Shown: positions 1 through 9,582, numbered from the stretch's first letter. The stretch is 64,000 nt of DNA from Flavobacterium succinicans (GCF_001662485.1 NZ_JMTM01000060.1:62001-126000), one strand, 5' to 3'. The notes: generated by a model not told the origin, from the sequence alone. Made by a program: numbers and translations.

Positions 1-635
1 GAGCGATAAAAAAAGCTTTCGCTACTACTTCTTTACCAACAAAAAAAGGCATTGGTCAAGTGCAACCCTTTCTTATAAATGTTAGAAATACAGCTCTTAT
101 TTTTTGTGGTATTGCTTTTTTAATTTTGATTACGCATTGGTTCCTTAACAAAGATCGTGTTGAACAAAAGGTTCTCGATACCTCCATTGCGTTTGATGAA
201 TATGCTAAAAAAGATTTTATTACCCCATCTTTTGAACTAAAAGGAAGTTCAGCTCCATTGACTATTCAATTGCATTCTAACGTTGATAATTCTTGGGCTA
301 ATGTTCAAGTAGCATTGATTAATGAAAAAAATGGCGACGAAGTTTATGCTAACAAGGATATAGAATACTATCATGGCTATACCGATGGTGAAAATTGGAC
401 GGAAGGTGATACTTCTGAAGAATTTAATATTTGTGGAGTCGCTGCTGGTAAATACCATTTGGCCATTACCCCGATGAAAGCAACTGAAGACGCTCAAAAT
501 CAAACGGTTCAAATTCAAGCGAGTTGGTCAAGTCCTTCTACAAGAAATGTCTGGATGATTTATATTTTTATGACCGTATTTGTCGTTGCTATTTATTATT
601 TAGAAAAGTCATTTGAACAAAAAAGATGGGAATAA
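1..635 (+). CDS. DUF4178 family membrane protein, 5'-truncated by window edge
   Basis: The frame is open from the left edge, so the true start lies outside the window and only about 210 C-terminal residues are visible. A hydrophobic segment follows the visible QPFLINVRN stretch and a second one lies near the C-terminus (roughly VWMIYIFMTVFVVAIYY), so the middle part is probably held outside the membrane as a beta-rich domain. The context of DUF350 and an aminopropyltransferase downstream is the typical neighbourhood of DUF4178 proteins. The family has no firmly known biochemical function; a role linked to polyamine-type chemistry is inferred from neighbours only. The first in-frame GTG at 60 is not taken as a start because the frame continues upstream. 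Confidence 0.7.
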   Translation, partial: AIKKAFATTSLPTKKGIGQVQPFLINVRNTALIFCGIAFLILITHWFLNKDRVEQKVLDTSIAFDEYAKKDFITPSFELKGSSAPLTIQLHSNVDNSWANVQVALINEKNGDEVYANKDIEYYHGYTDGENWTEGDTSEEFNICGVAAGKYHLAITPMKATEDAQNQTVQIQASWSSPSTRNVWMIYIFMTVFVVAIYYLEKSFEQKRWE

Positions 636-651
636 TCATTTTAAATACAAT

Positions 652-831
652 ATGGAAAAAGTAAAAGAATTTGTGCAATCCAACTTCATTGCACTGCTCG
701 TAGGAGGTTTATTTTATGCGCTTTTTGTGTATTACAATTGGCAAGGCAATAGCATTTGCGATTGCGAAACCACGGAAAACTATCGACCTGCACAAGGCAA
801 TCGCTCAGTAAATCATTTTTATCACAAATAA
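652..831 (+). CDS. small single-pass membrane protein in polyamine cluster
   Basis: A 59-residue protein starting at ATG 652; an alternative TTG at 613 would add 13 polar residues and overlap the upstream gene, so the ATG is preferred. It has one hydrophobic segment (about residues 11-27, FIALLVGGLFYALFVYY) followed by a short tail with a CDC motif (ICDCETTENY). It lies 16 bp after the DUF4178 gene and 14 bp before the DUF350 gene, in one tight plus-strand operon. I do not recognise a named family. The two-cysteine tail could bind a metal or form a disulfide, but that is a guess. Confidence 0.6.
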   Translation: MEKVKEFVQSNFIALLVGGLFYALFVYYNWQGNSICDCETTENYRPAQGNRSVNHFYHK

Positions 832-845
832 CTAAACAAAATACT

Positions 846-1061
846 ATGGAAATTTTAACTATGAGACCTATTTTAGCATCTATTGTCTTTTCGCTTATAG
901 GAATTGCAATTTTATTGATTACCTATTTTATCATCGAAAAATTGACTCCCGAAAATACTTGGTCTCAAATTTCAAAAAATAATAATGTGGCTTTGGCGAT
1001 TGTTTTTGGAGCCTTCATCATTGGGATTTCGATGATCATTAGTGCCGCAATTCATGGGTAA
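846..1061 (+). CDS. DUF350 family membrane protein
   Basis: A 71-residue protein with two long hydrophobic helices (about residues 9-30 and 48-69) separated by a short polar loop, the expected shape of a single DUF350 unit (YjfL-like). The start chosen is ATG 846; the longer frame from 756 would run through the previous gene. The stop overlaps the start region of the aminopropyltransferase gene by 8 bp, so translation is probably coupled. DUF350 genes are repeatedly seen with DUF4178 and SpeE-like genes in bacteria. The molecular function is unknown. Confidence comes from size, topology and neighbours together rather than from a catalytic motif. Confidence 0.7.
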   Translation: MEILTMRPILASIVFSLIGIAILLITYFIIEKLTPENTWSQISKNNNVALAIVFGAFIIGISMIISAAIHG

Positions 1062-2574
1062 AAAGATTTTAAAATTTGAATATTTATTACTTTTTGCCGT
1101 ATTCACCATTGCTACTTGCGGATTAGTTTACGAACTCGTCGCGGGTACTTTGGCCAGTTATTTATTGGGTGATTCGGTAAAACAATTCTCGTTTATCATA
1201 GGAGTTTATCTTTTTTCGATGGGAATTGGCTCCTACTTTTCAAAATTTTTGACCAAAAATCTGCTCAATACTTTTGTTGAAATTGAAATTTTGGTTGGAT
1301 TAATTGGAGGGTTGAGCTCCGTGATTTTGTTCCTGCTTTTTGAAAGTATTAATTCCTTTCAGTTTATACTTTACTTCCTTGTTTTTGTAACCGGTTGTTT
1401 GGTAGGATTAGAAATTCCACTGTTGATGAATATTCTGAAGGACAAAGTCGAATTTAAAGATTTAGTCTCAAACGTTTTTACTTTTGATTACATTGGAGCT
1501 TTATTGGCTTCCATATTATTTCCCTTGGTTTTAGTGCCAAAACTAGGCATTATGGGGACTTCCTTATTCTTCGGAATGATCAATGTATCTATTGCAATTG
1601 CCCTATGTTACTTGCTCAAAAATGAGTTGAAAAAAGTGCATTTGGTTCGAAGCAAAGCCATACTTTCCTTTGTAATTTTATTAGCTGTTTTTATTTTCTC
1701 TGATAAAATTTTGTCCTTTTCAGAAGGGAAACTCTATGGTGAAAACATTGTTTATACCAATACCACTCCTTACCAAAGAATTGTTTTAACACACAACAAA
1801 AGCGACTACCGTCTGTACCTCAACAATAACTTACAGTTTAGCTCAACCGATGAATACCGCTACCACGAAGCGCTGGTGCATCCCGCATTGTCAATGGCAA
1901 AAAGCGTGTCGAATGTTTTGGTTTTAGGCGGCGGTGATGGACTTGCCGTTAGAGAAATCTTGAAATACAAAGAGGTGCAAAAAGTAACTCTTGTCGATTT
2001 AGATGAAGGAATGACCAAAATGTTTAAAACCAATACCATCTTATGCGGTTTTAATGCTAATTCGCTCAATAATCCTAAAGTGGCTGTTTTTAATAAAGAC
2101 GCCTACATTTGGGCAAAAAATTGCCAAGAAAAATTTGATGTCGTGATTATCGATTTTCCAGATCCATCGAATTACAGTCTAGGTAAATTGTATTCGCTTA
2201 ATTTTTATGCTACGATTCAAAAACTTTTAAACCAAGATGCTGTGGTCGTTATTCAAACCACATCGCCTTATTTTGCACCCAAATCTTTTTGGTGTATTAA
2301 TAAAACGGTAATGCAAGTTTTTCCACAAATTGATGCGTATCACGCTTATGTTCCATCGTTTGGAGAATGGGGTTTTACCATCGCCATTAATGGTTTTGGA
2401 ACTACATTTAATACCGTAAACCGAAAAGTGGATGCTTTGCGTTTTTATAATTATCAATTTGATAAGTTCAATTATTTTTCTCAAGATATGATTTCAAAAG
2501 ACATCGAAATCAATCGATTAGATAACCAAATTTTAGTACGCTATTTCGATGAAGAATGGGGAAAATTACAATAA
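1054..2574 (+). CDS. speE: membrane-fused polyamine aminopropyltransferase (spermidine synthase-like)
   Basis: A 506-residue protein in two halves. The N-terminal ~210 residues contain about six or seven hydrophobic helices. The C-terminal half is a SpeE-type domain with the aminopropyl-donor binding motif GGGDG at residues 292-296, the acidic VDLDEG stretch shortly after, and DFPDPSNYSLGKLYS further on. The family transfers an aminopropyl group from decarboxylated S-adenosylmethionine to a diamine acceptor; the membrane-fused form suggests a membrane-linked or unusual substrate, which is inference. ATG 1054 is preferred over GTG 1042. The gene overlaps DUF350 upstream and the FAD oxidoreductase downstream (26 bp), a fully coupled operon. 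Confidence 0.85.
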   Translation: MGKKILKFEYLLLFAVFTIATCGLVYELVAGTLASYLLGDSVKQFSFIIGVYLFSMGIGSYFSKFLTKNLLNTFVEIEILVGLIGGLSSVILFLLFESINSFQFILYFLVFVTGCLVGLEIPLLMNILKDKVEFKDLVSNVFTFDYIGALLASILFPLVLVPKLGIMGTSLFFGMINVSIAIALCYLLKNELKKVHLVRSKAILSFVILLAVFIFSDKILSFSEGKLYGENIVYTNTTPYQRIVLTHNKSDYRLYLNNNLQFSSTDEYRYHEALVHPALSMAKSVSNVLVLGGGDGLAVREILKYKEVQKVTLVDLDEGMTKMFKTNTILCGFNANSLNNPKVAVFNKDAYIWAKNCQEKFDVVIIDFPDPSNYSLGKLYSLNFYATIQKLLNQDAVVVIQTTSPYFAPKSFWCINKTVMQVFPQIDAYHAYVPSFGEWGFTIAINGFGTTFNTVNRKVDALRFYNYQFDKFNYFSQDMISKDIEINRLDNQILVRYFDEEWGKLQ

Positions 2575-4177
2575 TTCAAGAAGAAACTTTCTCAAAATAA
2601 TAACCACTTCGCTACTCGCAATTCCTCTATTGGAGGCGTGTAAAGAAAAAGTGGTTACTCTTTTGATTCGATTATCAGGAACCAATCATATTTTGGGGCA
2701 TCGTCTTAGAGTAAAAAATTTTCCTAAACCATCAAAAGAAATTACCGTTCCATATCTAATTATTGGTGGCGGAATTTCTGGATTGAGCGCAGCCAGACAA
2801 CTCACTAAAAAAGGAATTACTGATTTTTTAATGGTCGAATTAGAAGATCATTTAGGTGGCAATTCATCCAATGGCGAGAACCAGTATTCTAAATATCCAT
2901 TGGGAGCCCATTATTTACCTTTACCGAATTTAGAGGACAAAGCTTTATTGCAATTTTTAGAAGAAGAAAAAATCATCTTAGGTTATGATTCCAAAGGGTT
3001 TCCAAAATTCGATGAAACCCAACTCACTTTGGCTCCAGAAGAACGTTTGTTCTATAGAAATAATTGGCAAGAAGGAGTTGTTCCAAAGGAAGGAAATACT
3101 GCCGCTGAAGATCAAGAATTCGTCCGATTTTTCAAAGTAATGGATGGTTTTAGACAACAAAAAGATAAAAAGGGAAAATATTGGTTCACGATTCCACTTG
3201 CTGAATCCTCCCAAAATAAAGAAGTAAAAGCATTGGATACTTTGACTATGCAACAATGGTTTGAAAACCAAAATTTTACAGCAAAACCTCTTTATAATTA
3301 TATTGATTATTGCTGCAAAGATGATTTTGGTTTAGGAATCGCCTACGTTTCTGCTTATGCAGGTATTCATTATTTTGCCGCAAGAAAACAAAATGCTTCC
3401 GAAGAACATCAAGATTCGGTGCTCACTTGGCCTGAAGGAAACTCAAGATTAGCCAATCACCTGAAAAAATATGTAAAAGGAAAATCATTAAAAAACCACT
3501 TGGTTTTCGAAATTGAAAATGATACCCACAAAGCAGTTGCCAAAGTTTTTGATAATGAAACCAAAACTACCATTGCAATAACCGCGAAAAAAATTATACT
3601 TGCAACGCCTCAGTTTGTAAATCAATACTTGTTGAAAGACCGAAAAGATTTGGCTTCACATTTTCATTATACTCCTTGGCTTTTGGCTACTTTAGTTGTG
3701 TCTGATATAAACGATAACGGAAGCTTTCCTTTGTGTTGGGATAATGTAATTTATGGTTCAAAAGGTTTGGGATATGTTTACGACCAACATCAATCCCTTC
3801 AACAACTACAGGATAAAAAAGTAATCACTTATTATTACAGTTTCTCTAGTGCGGATTTGAAAAAAACACGCCGAGAAATGTATAAAAAGACTAAAGAATA
3901 TTGGAAACAAATGGTTTTTGATGATTTAAAAATAGCCCATCCCAATATTGAATCTCAAACAGAAAGCATTGAAGTTCATTTATTAGGTCACGGAATGATT
4001 AGTCCTGTTCCTAATTTTATTTTTAGTGATGCCAAAAAAGAAGCTGCAAAACCTATCGCCAATACGCTGTTTTTTGCTCATAGTGATGTATCGGGTATCT
4101 CTATTTTTGAAGAAGCCTTTCATCAAGGAATTAACGCAGTAAATACAATGCTCGATGCAACAACCTTGGATTCATAA
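2549..4177 (+). CDS. Tat-exported FAD-dependent oxidoreductase (amine oxidase-like)
   Basis: A 542-residue flavoprotein. The N-terminus carries a twin-arginine motif (SRRNFLK, Arg11-Arg12), a hydrophobic stretch and then LLEAC with Cys31, so it is probably folded in the cytoplasm, exported by Tat and possibly lipid-anchored. The dinucleotide-binding motif GGGISG is at residues 73-78, followed by an acidic VELEDHLGGN segment typical of FAD-containing amine oxidases. It overlaps the aminopropyltransferase gene by 26 bp and the next membrane protein gene by 23 bp. Oxidation of a polyamine-like product is a reasonable inference from this context, but no substrate residue can be assigned from sequence alone. 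Confidence 0.75.
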   Translation: MKNGENYNNSRRNFLKIITTSLLAIPLLEACKEKVVTLLIRLSGTNHILGHRLRVKNFPKPSKEITVPYLIIGGGISGLSAARQLTKKGITDFLMVELEDHLGGNSSNGENQYSKYPLGAHYLPLPNLEDKALLQFLEEEKIILGYDSKGFPKFDETQLTLAPEERLFYRNNWQEGVVPKEGNTAAEDQEFVRFFKVMDGFRQQKDKKGKYWFTIPLAESSQNKEVKALDTLTMQQWFENQNFTAKPLYNYIDYCCKDDFGLGIAYVSAYAGIHYFAARKQNASEEHQDSVLTWPEGNSRLANHLKKYVKGKSLKNHLVFEIENDTHKAVAKVFDNETKTTIAITAKKIILATPQFVNQYLLKDRKDLASHFHYTPWLLATLVVSDINDNGSFPLCWDNVIYGSKGLGYVYDQHQSLQQLQDKKVITYYYSFSSADLKKTRREMYKKTKEYWKQMVFDDLKIAHPNIESQTESIEVHLLGHGMISPVPNFIFSDAKKEAAKPIANTLFFAHSDVSGISIFEEAFHQGINAVNTMLDATTLDS

Positions 4178-5183
4178 AGCCAAAACAGATAGTATATTTA
4201 TCTTATCGCCTTCCTTTTTGGTGGTTGCTATTGTATTTCTATTTCAAAAACAGCTGCAACAAATAGAAACTAAGTATTCCTTTTACACTTGGCTCTTTCT
4301 AATTGTTTTTATCGATGTCGCACACGTTTACGCTACTTTATTTAAAACCTATTTTGTTGCAAGCGAATTTCAAAAAAGAAAAAAATTACTAATCGGTTTG
4401 CCTATTGTATGCTTTTTAATTGGAATCGTTTTGTTTTCTTTTGGGAGTAAAGTCTTTTGGTCTGTAATGGCATATATAGCTGTTTTTCATTTCATCAGAC
4501 AGCAATATGGCTTTATGCGTTTATATGCACGAAATGAATCTAAAAAATGGGCTTGGGTAGACAATGTGGTGATTTATACCGCAACAATTTACCCCATGCT
4601 GTATTGGTTTTTATCGTCTCCAAGGGAATTTAATTGGTTTGTTGAAAACGAATTCTTGCATTTCGAAAGTCCTTTCTTAATTATGGTTTTAAGCTGGATT
4701 TATGGTTGTGTACTTCTTTTTTATGTACTCCGAACAAGTTACTTTGGCGTTAAGAATAATTATATCAATATTCCAAAAAATGCAATACTACTAGGAACCA
4801 TTTTGTCTTGGTTTTTTGGAATCGTCTATTTTAATAACGATTTGATTTTTACTTTGCTTAATGTCGTTTCTCACGGCATTCCTTACATAGCGCTTATTTA
4901 TCTCAATGAAATCGATAAAAAAACATCCAAAGAATTGCATTCGTTATACTATTTCAAACATTTTAAAGGACTTTTACTTTTCATCGTCGTTTTGCTTTTG
5001 ATTGCTTTTTCTGAAGAATATCTTTGGGAAATTTTAGTTTGGAAGGAACAATTGTCAGGTACTACAGAAGATTTTTCAAATTGGTATTTTGTAATTGTAC
5101 CCTTACTAACCGTTCCACAATTTACTCATTATCTCTTGGATGGATTTATTTGGAAGAAAAGCAACCTCTCAAAAAGGGAATAA
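4155..5183 (+). CDS. polytopic membrane protein of unknown function
   Basis: A 342-residue protein with about eight predicted hydrophobic helices, last gene of the polyamine-type operon. It starts inside the end of the oxidoreductase gene (23-bp overlap), which supports coupled expression. The helices carry charged or histidine residues of possible functional weight, for example the FHFIRQQYGFMRLYARNE segment around residues 114-131 and a late HGIPYIALIYLNE segment. I do not recognise the family. It is not a typical transporter by any motif I can see. A role in handling the membrane-associated product of the upstream enzymes is only inference from gene order. Confidence 0.6.
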   Translation: MQQPWIHKAKTDSIFILSPSFLVVAIVFLFQKQLQQIETKYSFYTWLFLIVFIDVAHVYATLFKTYFVASEFQKRKKLLIGLPIVCFLIGIVLFSFGSKVFWSVMAYIAVFHFIRQQYGFMRLYARNESKKWAWVDNVVIYTATIYPMLYWFLSSPREFNWFVENEFLHFESPFLIMVLSWIYGCVLLFYVLRTSYFGVKNNYINIPKNAILLGTILSWFFGIVYFNNDLIFTLLNVVSHGIPYIALIYLNEIDKKTSKELHSLYYFKHFKGLLLFIVVLLLIAFSEEYLWEILVWKEQLSGTTEDFSNWYFVIVPLLTVPQFTHYLLDGFIWKKSNLSKRE

Positions 5184-5345
5184 TTTTTTTTACGTAAACC
5201 TAAACTTCATTGGAAATAGTCTTCAAATAGAAAAAGTGCTGTTTTCTACAAACTTCTATTTCTTAGACTGAATCGATTAACAACATGCTTTACTTACTTC
5301 TAAGAAAACTTTAAATTTTTCCCAACCCTCAATTTAAAATAGTAA

Positions 5346-5382
5346 AAAAAGAGTACTATCTCGGATGGAAATAGTACTCTAC
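5346..5382 (-). terminator. intrinsic terminator of the glucosidase gene
   Basis: Inverted repeat AGAGTACTAT (5350-5359) and ATAGTACTCT (5371-5380) with an 11-nt loop. On the minus strand the stem is followed by a T run (the A run at 5344-5350), just past the glucosidase stop codon. The gap between 5184 and 5345 shows no other convincing feature. Confidence 0.75.
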
Positions 5383-5384
5383 AT

Positions 5385-8039
5385 TTAAATTTGTTCCGAA
5401 TCGTTATTCAAATGATGAATGATTTCGGCAATAAGTCCCGTCCATCCTGTTTGATGATTGGCGCCTAATCCTTTTCCGGTATCGCCATCAAAATATTCAA
5501 AAAACAAATGATTCGAATTAAAGTTGGGGTCTTTTTGAAACTTTTCATAAGGCCCATACATCGGTATAAATTGCTCTTTATTAGGCACAAAAAGTGAGAG
5601 TAAACGATTCGCCACGCCATCAGCTGCATCTTTTATATTCATCATTACTCCTGAATGCGTTGGAAACTCTACTTTGTAGTCGTTTCCGTAATAGTTACAG
5701 AATTTCTCGAGTGAGTCCAAAATCAAATAGTTCATTGGAAACCAAATTGGGCCACGCCAATTGGAATTTCCTCCAAACATATCTCCAGTAGCTTCGGCAG
5801 GTGTATAATCTACTTGAACGGTTCCTCCATCATAGGTAAATCGATAAGGATGTTCTTTATGAAATTTAGACAACGAACGAACACCAAAATCAGACAAAAA
5901 TTCCGATTCATCGAACATACGTTTCATAATCATCTTCATTCGGTGCCCACGAAGAATAGACAATAACTTGCTCTCTCCTTTTCCGGGATTGTACCAACTA
6001 GAAACTAAAGCAGCCAAATCTGGTCGGTTTGAAATAACCCATTCCACTCTACGCTTGAAATCTGGCAATTGGTCTAACAACTCTGGTGTTAAAACTTCAA
6101 CCGCAAAAAGTGGAATCAATCCCACCATCGAGCGCACTTTGAGTAATTCGGCTTCGCCATTTTCTTTATGCAACATATCATAATAGAACTGATCGTCTTC
6201 GTCCCAAAGATTCAATTTGTCTCCACCAATGGCTTGCATAGCACCCGCGATATGCAAAAAGTGTTCAAAAAACTTAGAAGCCATATCTTGATACACCGGA
6301 TTTTCAATCGCAATTTCACAAGCAATTCGCAACATATTCAGGCTATACATTGCCATCCACCCCGTTCCATCGGCTTGTTCTAAATGTCCACCTGTTGGTA
6401 AAGCCGCCGATCGGTCGAAAACCCCAATATTATCCATTCCAAGGAATCCGCCTCCAAAAATATTGTTTCCTCCCTCATCTTTCAGGTTGACCCACCAAGT
6501 GAAATTGAGCAGTAGTTTATGGAAAATACGTTCCAAGAAAAAACGATCGCCTTTGCCGCCATTCATTTCTTTATCAATTTCATAGACTTTCCAGGTTGCC
6601 CAAGCGTGTACCGGAGGATTCACATCCGAGAACGACCATTCGTAAGCCGGAATTTGTCCGTTGGGATGCATATAATATTCTCTCAAAATCACTGATAATT
6701 GACGTTTGGCAAAATCGGGATCCAATCGTGCCAGAGGCAAAGTATGAAAGGCCAAATCCCAAGCGGCAAACCAAGGATATTCCCATTTATCAGGCATTGA
6801 CAAAATATTAGAAGCATACAAATGTTTCCAAGTATTATTTCTTCCTTTACTTCTATTCGCATCGGGTTTAGGCATTGAAGGATCACCTTTAATCCACTCA
6901 TAAACATTGAAATAATACCATTGTTTAGTCCACAACATTCCAGCATAGGCCTGACGTTGTACCGATTTCAAATGCTCCTCTTTGATGTTTTTTTGCAAAC
7001 TATTATAAAACAAATCAGCTTCCTTAAGCCGTTGTGCATAAATGGCATCAAAATCCTCAAAAGGTTCTTTTGGCGACTGGTTGGTAAATCGCAATCGGAT
7101 TACTTTTTTCCCTTTGGCAGGAATAATTTGTTCGTATTTTGCAGCAGCTTTAGTTCCAATCTTGTTCGGATTTACGGTGTCTTTTTGGGCATTGATTATA
7201 TAATCGTTAATACCGTCTTTGGTATATTTTGTTAAGTTCTCAGATTGATACAAACGTTGAAAATTGGTTTCGTTTTCACAAAAAAGCAGTTCATCCGCAT
7301 TTTCTGCATACAATGTAAAATGTCCGACCAAACGATGATTGACTTCGATTACGGACTTTCCGTTGCCCACCAAAGAAGGTTTGTGCTTGTAATTGTCATA
7401 GCCCCAGCACCAAGTATTTCGGAACCAAATCGTAGGCAAAACCGTAATGGGAGCCGCCACATCCGATTGATTTTCGATTGTAATTTGAATCAAAATATCC
7501 TGCTCATCCGCTTTGGCATACTCAATACTTATGTCAAAATAAGCATCTTTATCAAAAATACCCGTTTCCAAAAGTTCGTACTCAGGTTGCTGACGATTGC
7601 GCTTTTTCGATTCTTTGACTAATTTTTCATAAGGAAACGCCGCCTGTGGATACTTGTACAGCATTTTTTGGTAGGAATGCGTAGGCGTCGCGTCTTGGTA
7701 ATAATAAATTTCTTTGACATCTTCTCCATGATTGGATTCGTTTCCAGTGAGTCCAAAAAATCGCTCTTTAAGAATTTTATCATTGTGATTCCAAAAAGCC
7801 AAAGCAAAACAAATGTGCTGTTTATTATCTGAAATGCCACCTATTCCTTCTTCTCCCCATCGATAGGCTTTGGAACGCGCCATATCGTGCGTAATACTAT
7901 TCCATGCATCTCCATTGGCAGAATAATCTTCTCTTACCGTTCCCCATTGTCTTTCGGTTAAATAAGGCCCCCATTTTTTCCAGCCTTTATTATCTTTTCT
8001 TTCGAGTAATCGGGCTCTTTCTGCGTCTATCTCAGTCAT
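5385..8039 (-). CDS. GH63/MGH1-like glucosidase
   Basis: An 884-residue cytoplasmic protein without a signal peptide. It matches the bacterial 'glucosidase' family of (alpha/alpha)6-barrel glycoside hydrolases related to GH63 and mannosyl-glycerate type enzymes: an N-terminal beta-rich part with the conserved WGPYLTERQWGTVREDYS opening, then a barrel with WEYPWFAAWDLAFHTLPLA, IPAYEWSFSDVNPPVHAWA, and GGNSNWRGPIWFPMNYLI, and the closing TGWTGLIAEIIHHL. The start is ATG at 8039 (MTEIDAERAR); a TTG nine codons upstream is less likely. It stands alone, with a terminator behind it. The substrate (an alpha-glucoside or glycosyl-glycerate) cannot be settled by reading. Acidic residues in the EWSFSD and DMFGG regions are candidates for catalysis. 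Confidence 0.8.
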   Translation of the reverse strand: MTEIDAERARLLERKDNKGWKKWGPYLTERQWGTVREDYSANGDAWNSITHDMARSKAYRWGEEGIGGISDNKQHICFALAFWNHNDKILKERFFGLTGNESNHGEDVKEIYYYQDATPTHSYQKMLYKYPQAAFPYEKLVKESKKRNRQQPEYELLETGIFDKDAYFDISIEYAKADEQDILIQITIENQSDVAAPITVLPTIWFRNTWCWGYDNYKHKPSLVGNGKSVIEVNHRLVGHFTLYAENADELLFCENETNFQRLYQSENLTKYTKDGINDYIINAQKDTVNPNKIGTKAAAKYEQIIPAKGKKVIRLRFTNQSPKEPFEDFDAIYAQRLKEADLFYNSLQKNIKEEHLKSVQRQAYAGMLWTKQWYYFNVYEWIKGDPSMPKPDANRSKGRNNTWKHLYASNILSMPDKWEYPWFAAWDLAFHTLPLARLDPDFAKRQLSVILREYYMHPNGQIPAYEWSFSDVNPPVHAWATWKVYEIDKEMNGGKGDRFFLERIFHKLLLNFTWWVNLKDEGGNNIFGGGFLGMDNIGVFDRSAALPTGGHLEQADGTGWMAMYSLNMLRIACEIAIENPVYQDMASKFFEHFLHIAGAMQAIGGDKLNLWDEDDQFYYDMLHKENGEAELLKVRSMVGLIPLFAVEVLTPELLDQLPDFKRRVEWVISNRPDLAALVSSWYNPGKGESKLLSILRGHRMKMIMKRMFDESEFLSDFGVRSLSKFHKEHPYRFTYDGGTVQVDYTPAEATGDMFGGNSNWRGPIWFPMNYLILDSLEKFCNYYGNDYKVEFPTHSGVMMNIKDAADGVANRLLSLFVPNKEQFIPMYGPYEKFQKDPNFNSNHLFFEYFDGDTGKGLGANHQTGWTGLIAEIIHHLNNDSEQI

Positions 8040-8300
8040 AACTCTATTTGCTTTTGTATTTTGCAATTTATTGAAATACGGTCAAAAAAAGAGCAAAAAA
8101 TCCATAAAAATCCCTAATCAATTCTTTTCGATTGATTTTTTTTCGAAGTGTAAAATTCTAAATCGCTAAATCCTGTTCATTTGAAAAGGTTTTCTGAGAA
8201 ATGAACAACGCCTTTTTGAATCCTTTATCCTAAAATTTTTGCCAAAAATGATAGGAAAGCGGGCAAACTTTGCGAACTTTGCGATTCAGAAACTACAACA

Positions 8301-9281
8301 ATGGCAAAAATATTAACGGGAGTTCAAAGTACAGGAACGCCACATTTAGGAAACTTATTAGGCGCAATTATACCCGCAATTGCATTATCGAATGATCCAA
8401 AAAACGAATCATTCCTTTTTATCGCCGATTTACATTCGATTACACAAATCAAAAATGGCGAAACCTTAAGAAACAATACTTACAGTACCGCAGCGGCTTG
8501 GCTAGCTTGTGGATTAGACGTAAACAAAGTTACCTTTTACAGACAATCCGATGTGCCTCAAACAGCAGAATTGTCTTGGTACTTGAGCTGTTTTTTTCCT
8601 TTTCAACGTTTGACTTTAGCACATTCTTTCAAAGACAAATCCGATCGTTTAGACGATGTCAATGCTGGATTGTTTTCGTATCCAATGTTGATGGCTGCCG
8701 ATATTTTATTGTATGATGCCGAATTTGTACCTGTTGGGAAAGACCAGTTGCAACACCTCGAAATCACTCGTGATGTAGCTTCTAGATTTAATCATCAAAT
8801 GGGAGAAACCTTCGTGTTACCCGAAGCCAAAATCCAAGAAGACAGCATGTTAATTCCTGGTACCAATGGCGGAAAAATGAGCAAATCAGCCAATAATATC
8901 ATTAATATTTTCTTGGATGACAAAACATTGCGCAAACAAATTATGAGTATCGAAACGGATAGTACGCCATTAGAAGAACCCAAAAATCCTGACACTTGTA
9001 AAGCTTTTGCTATCTATAAATTATTGGGCACTGAAGACCAAATAGCCACCATGAGAACCAATTATTTAGGAGGAAATTATGGTTATGGTCACGCCAAACA
9101 AGCCTTGTTTGAACTGATTGTAGAAAAATTCAAAACCGAAAGAGAACGGTACAATTATTACATCAATAACCTGGCAGAAGTAGACGCCTTATTGAAACAA
9201 GGTGCCGAAAAAGCAGCAACCATCGCCAATGGCGTTTTGGATCGCGTACGCTTGAAATTGGGTTTCGAGTCGTTACAGTAA
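8301..9281 (+). CDS. trpS: tryptophan--tRNA ligase
   Basis: A 326-residue class I aminoacyl-tRNA synthetase that charges tRNA-Trp. The HIGH-type motif appears as TGTPHLGNLLGA near residues 10-21 and the KMSKS loop is exact at residues 192-196 (GGKMSKSANN). DILLYDAEFVPVGKDQLQHLE is the characteristic tryptophanyl segment. Length fits bacterial TrpRS (about 330). The gene is alone between the divergently placed glucosidase and a terminator. The 230-bp upstream gap contains a tandem ACTTTGCG pair (about 8269-8282) close to the start; this may be part of the promoter but is not a clean TAnnTTTG box. Confidence 0.95.
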   Translation: MAKILTGVQSTGTPHLGNLLGAIIPAIALSNDPKNESFLFIADLHSITQIKNGETLRNNTYSTAAAWLACGLDVNKVTFYRQSDVPQTAELSWYLSCFFPFQRLTLAHSFKDKSDRLDDVNAGLFSYPMLMAADILLYDAEFVPVGKDQLQHLEITRDVASRFNHQMGETFVLPEAKIQEDSMLIPGTNGGKMSKSANNIINIFLDDKTLRKQIMSIETDSTPLEEPKNPDTCKAFAIYKLLGTEDQIATMRTNYLGGNYGYGHAKQALFELIVEKFKTERERYNYYINNLAEVDALLKQGAEKAATIANGVLDRVRLKLGFESLQ

Positions 9282-9304
9282 AAAGTTGCTACTGATAAAT
9301 AATG

Positions 9305-9339
9305 AAAAGGAATATTCCGAATTGGGGTATTCCTTTTTT
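9305..9339 (+). terminator. intrinsic terminator after trpS
   Basis: Stem AAAAGGAATA (9305-9314) pairs with TATTCCTTTT (9328-9337) and is followed by T residues; it lies 23 bp after the trpS stop. Confidence 0.8.
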
Positions 9340-9371
9340 GTTTCAAATACGTTTTGAAAATAAGCGCAAAC

Positions 9372-9582
9372 CCAGGGCATTCGCATTTAAAAAAAGTTAG
9401 CCACAAATTACACCAATTGACACTAATTGTCATCGAAACTGAAATTGAATGTCACGAATTCCAGCAATAGTAATAATTCGTGTCATTAAAACACATTTTA
9501 ATTCGTGATTCATTAGTGAATTGCTTCGCCTATTCGCTACCGCTCGGGTCGTGGTGGATATTTTTAAAAGCGAATGCACTGG
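9372..9582. repeat. MITE-like element with 22-bp inverted ends
   Basis: Left arm 9372-9393 and right arm 9561-9582 are inverted copies matching at 20 of 22 positions. The ~165-bp interior has further small inverted repeats (CACGAATT against AATTCGTG) and no open reading frame. A short direct repeat GCGCAAACCC sits just outside or at the ends (9364-9373 and 9582-9591). This fits a small non-autonomous mobile element or a composite palindromic repeat; no transposase is present in the window. Confidence 0.5.
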
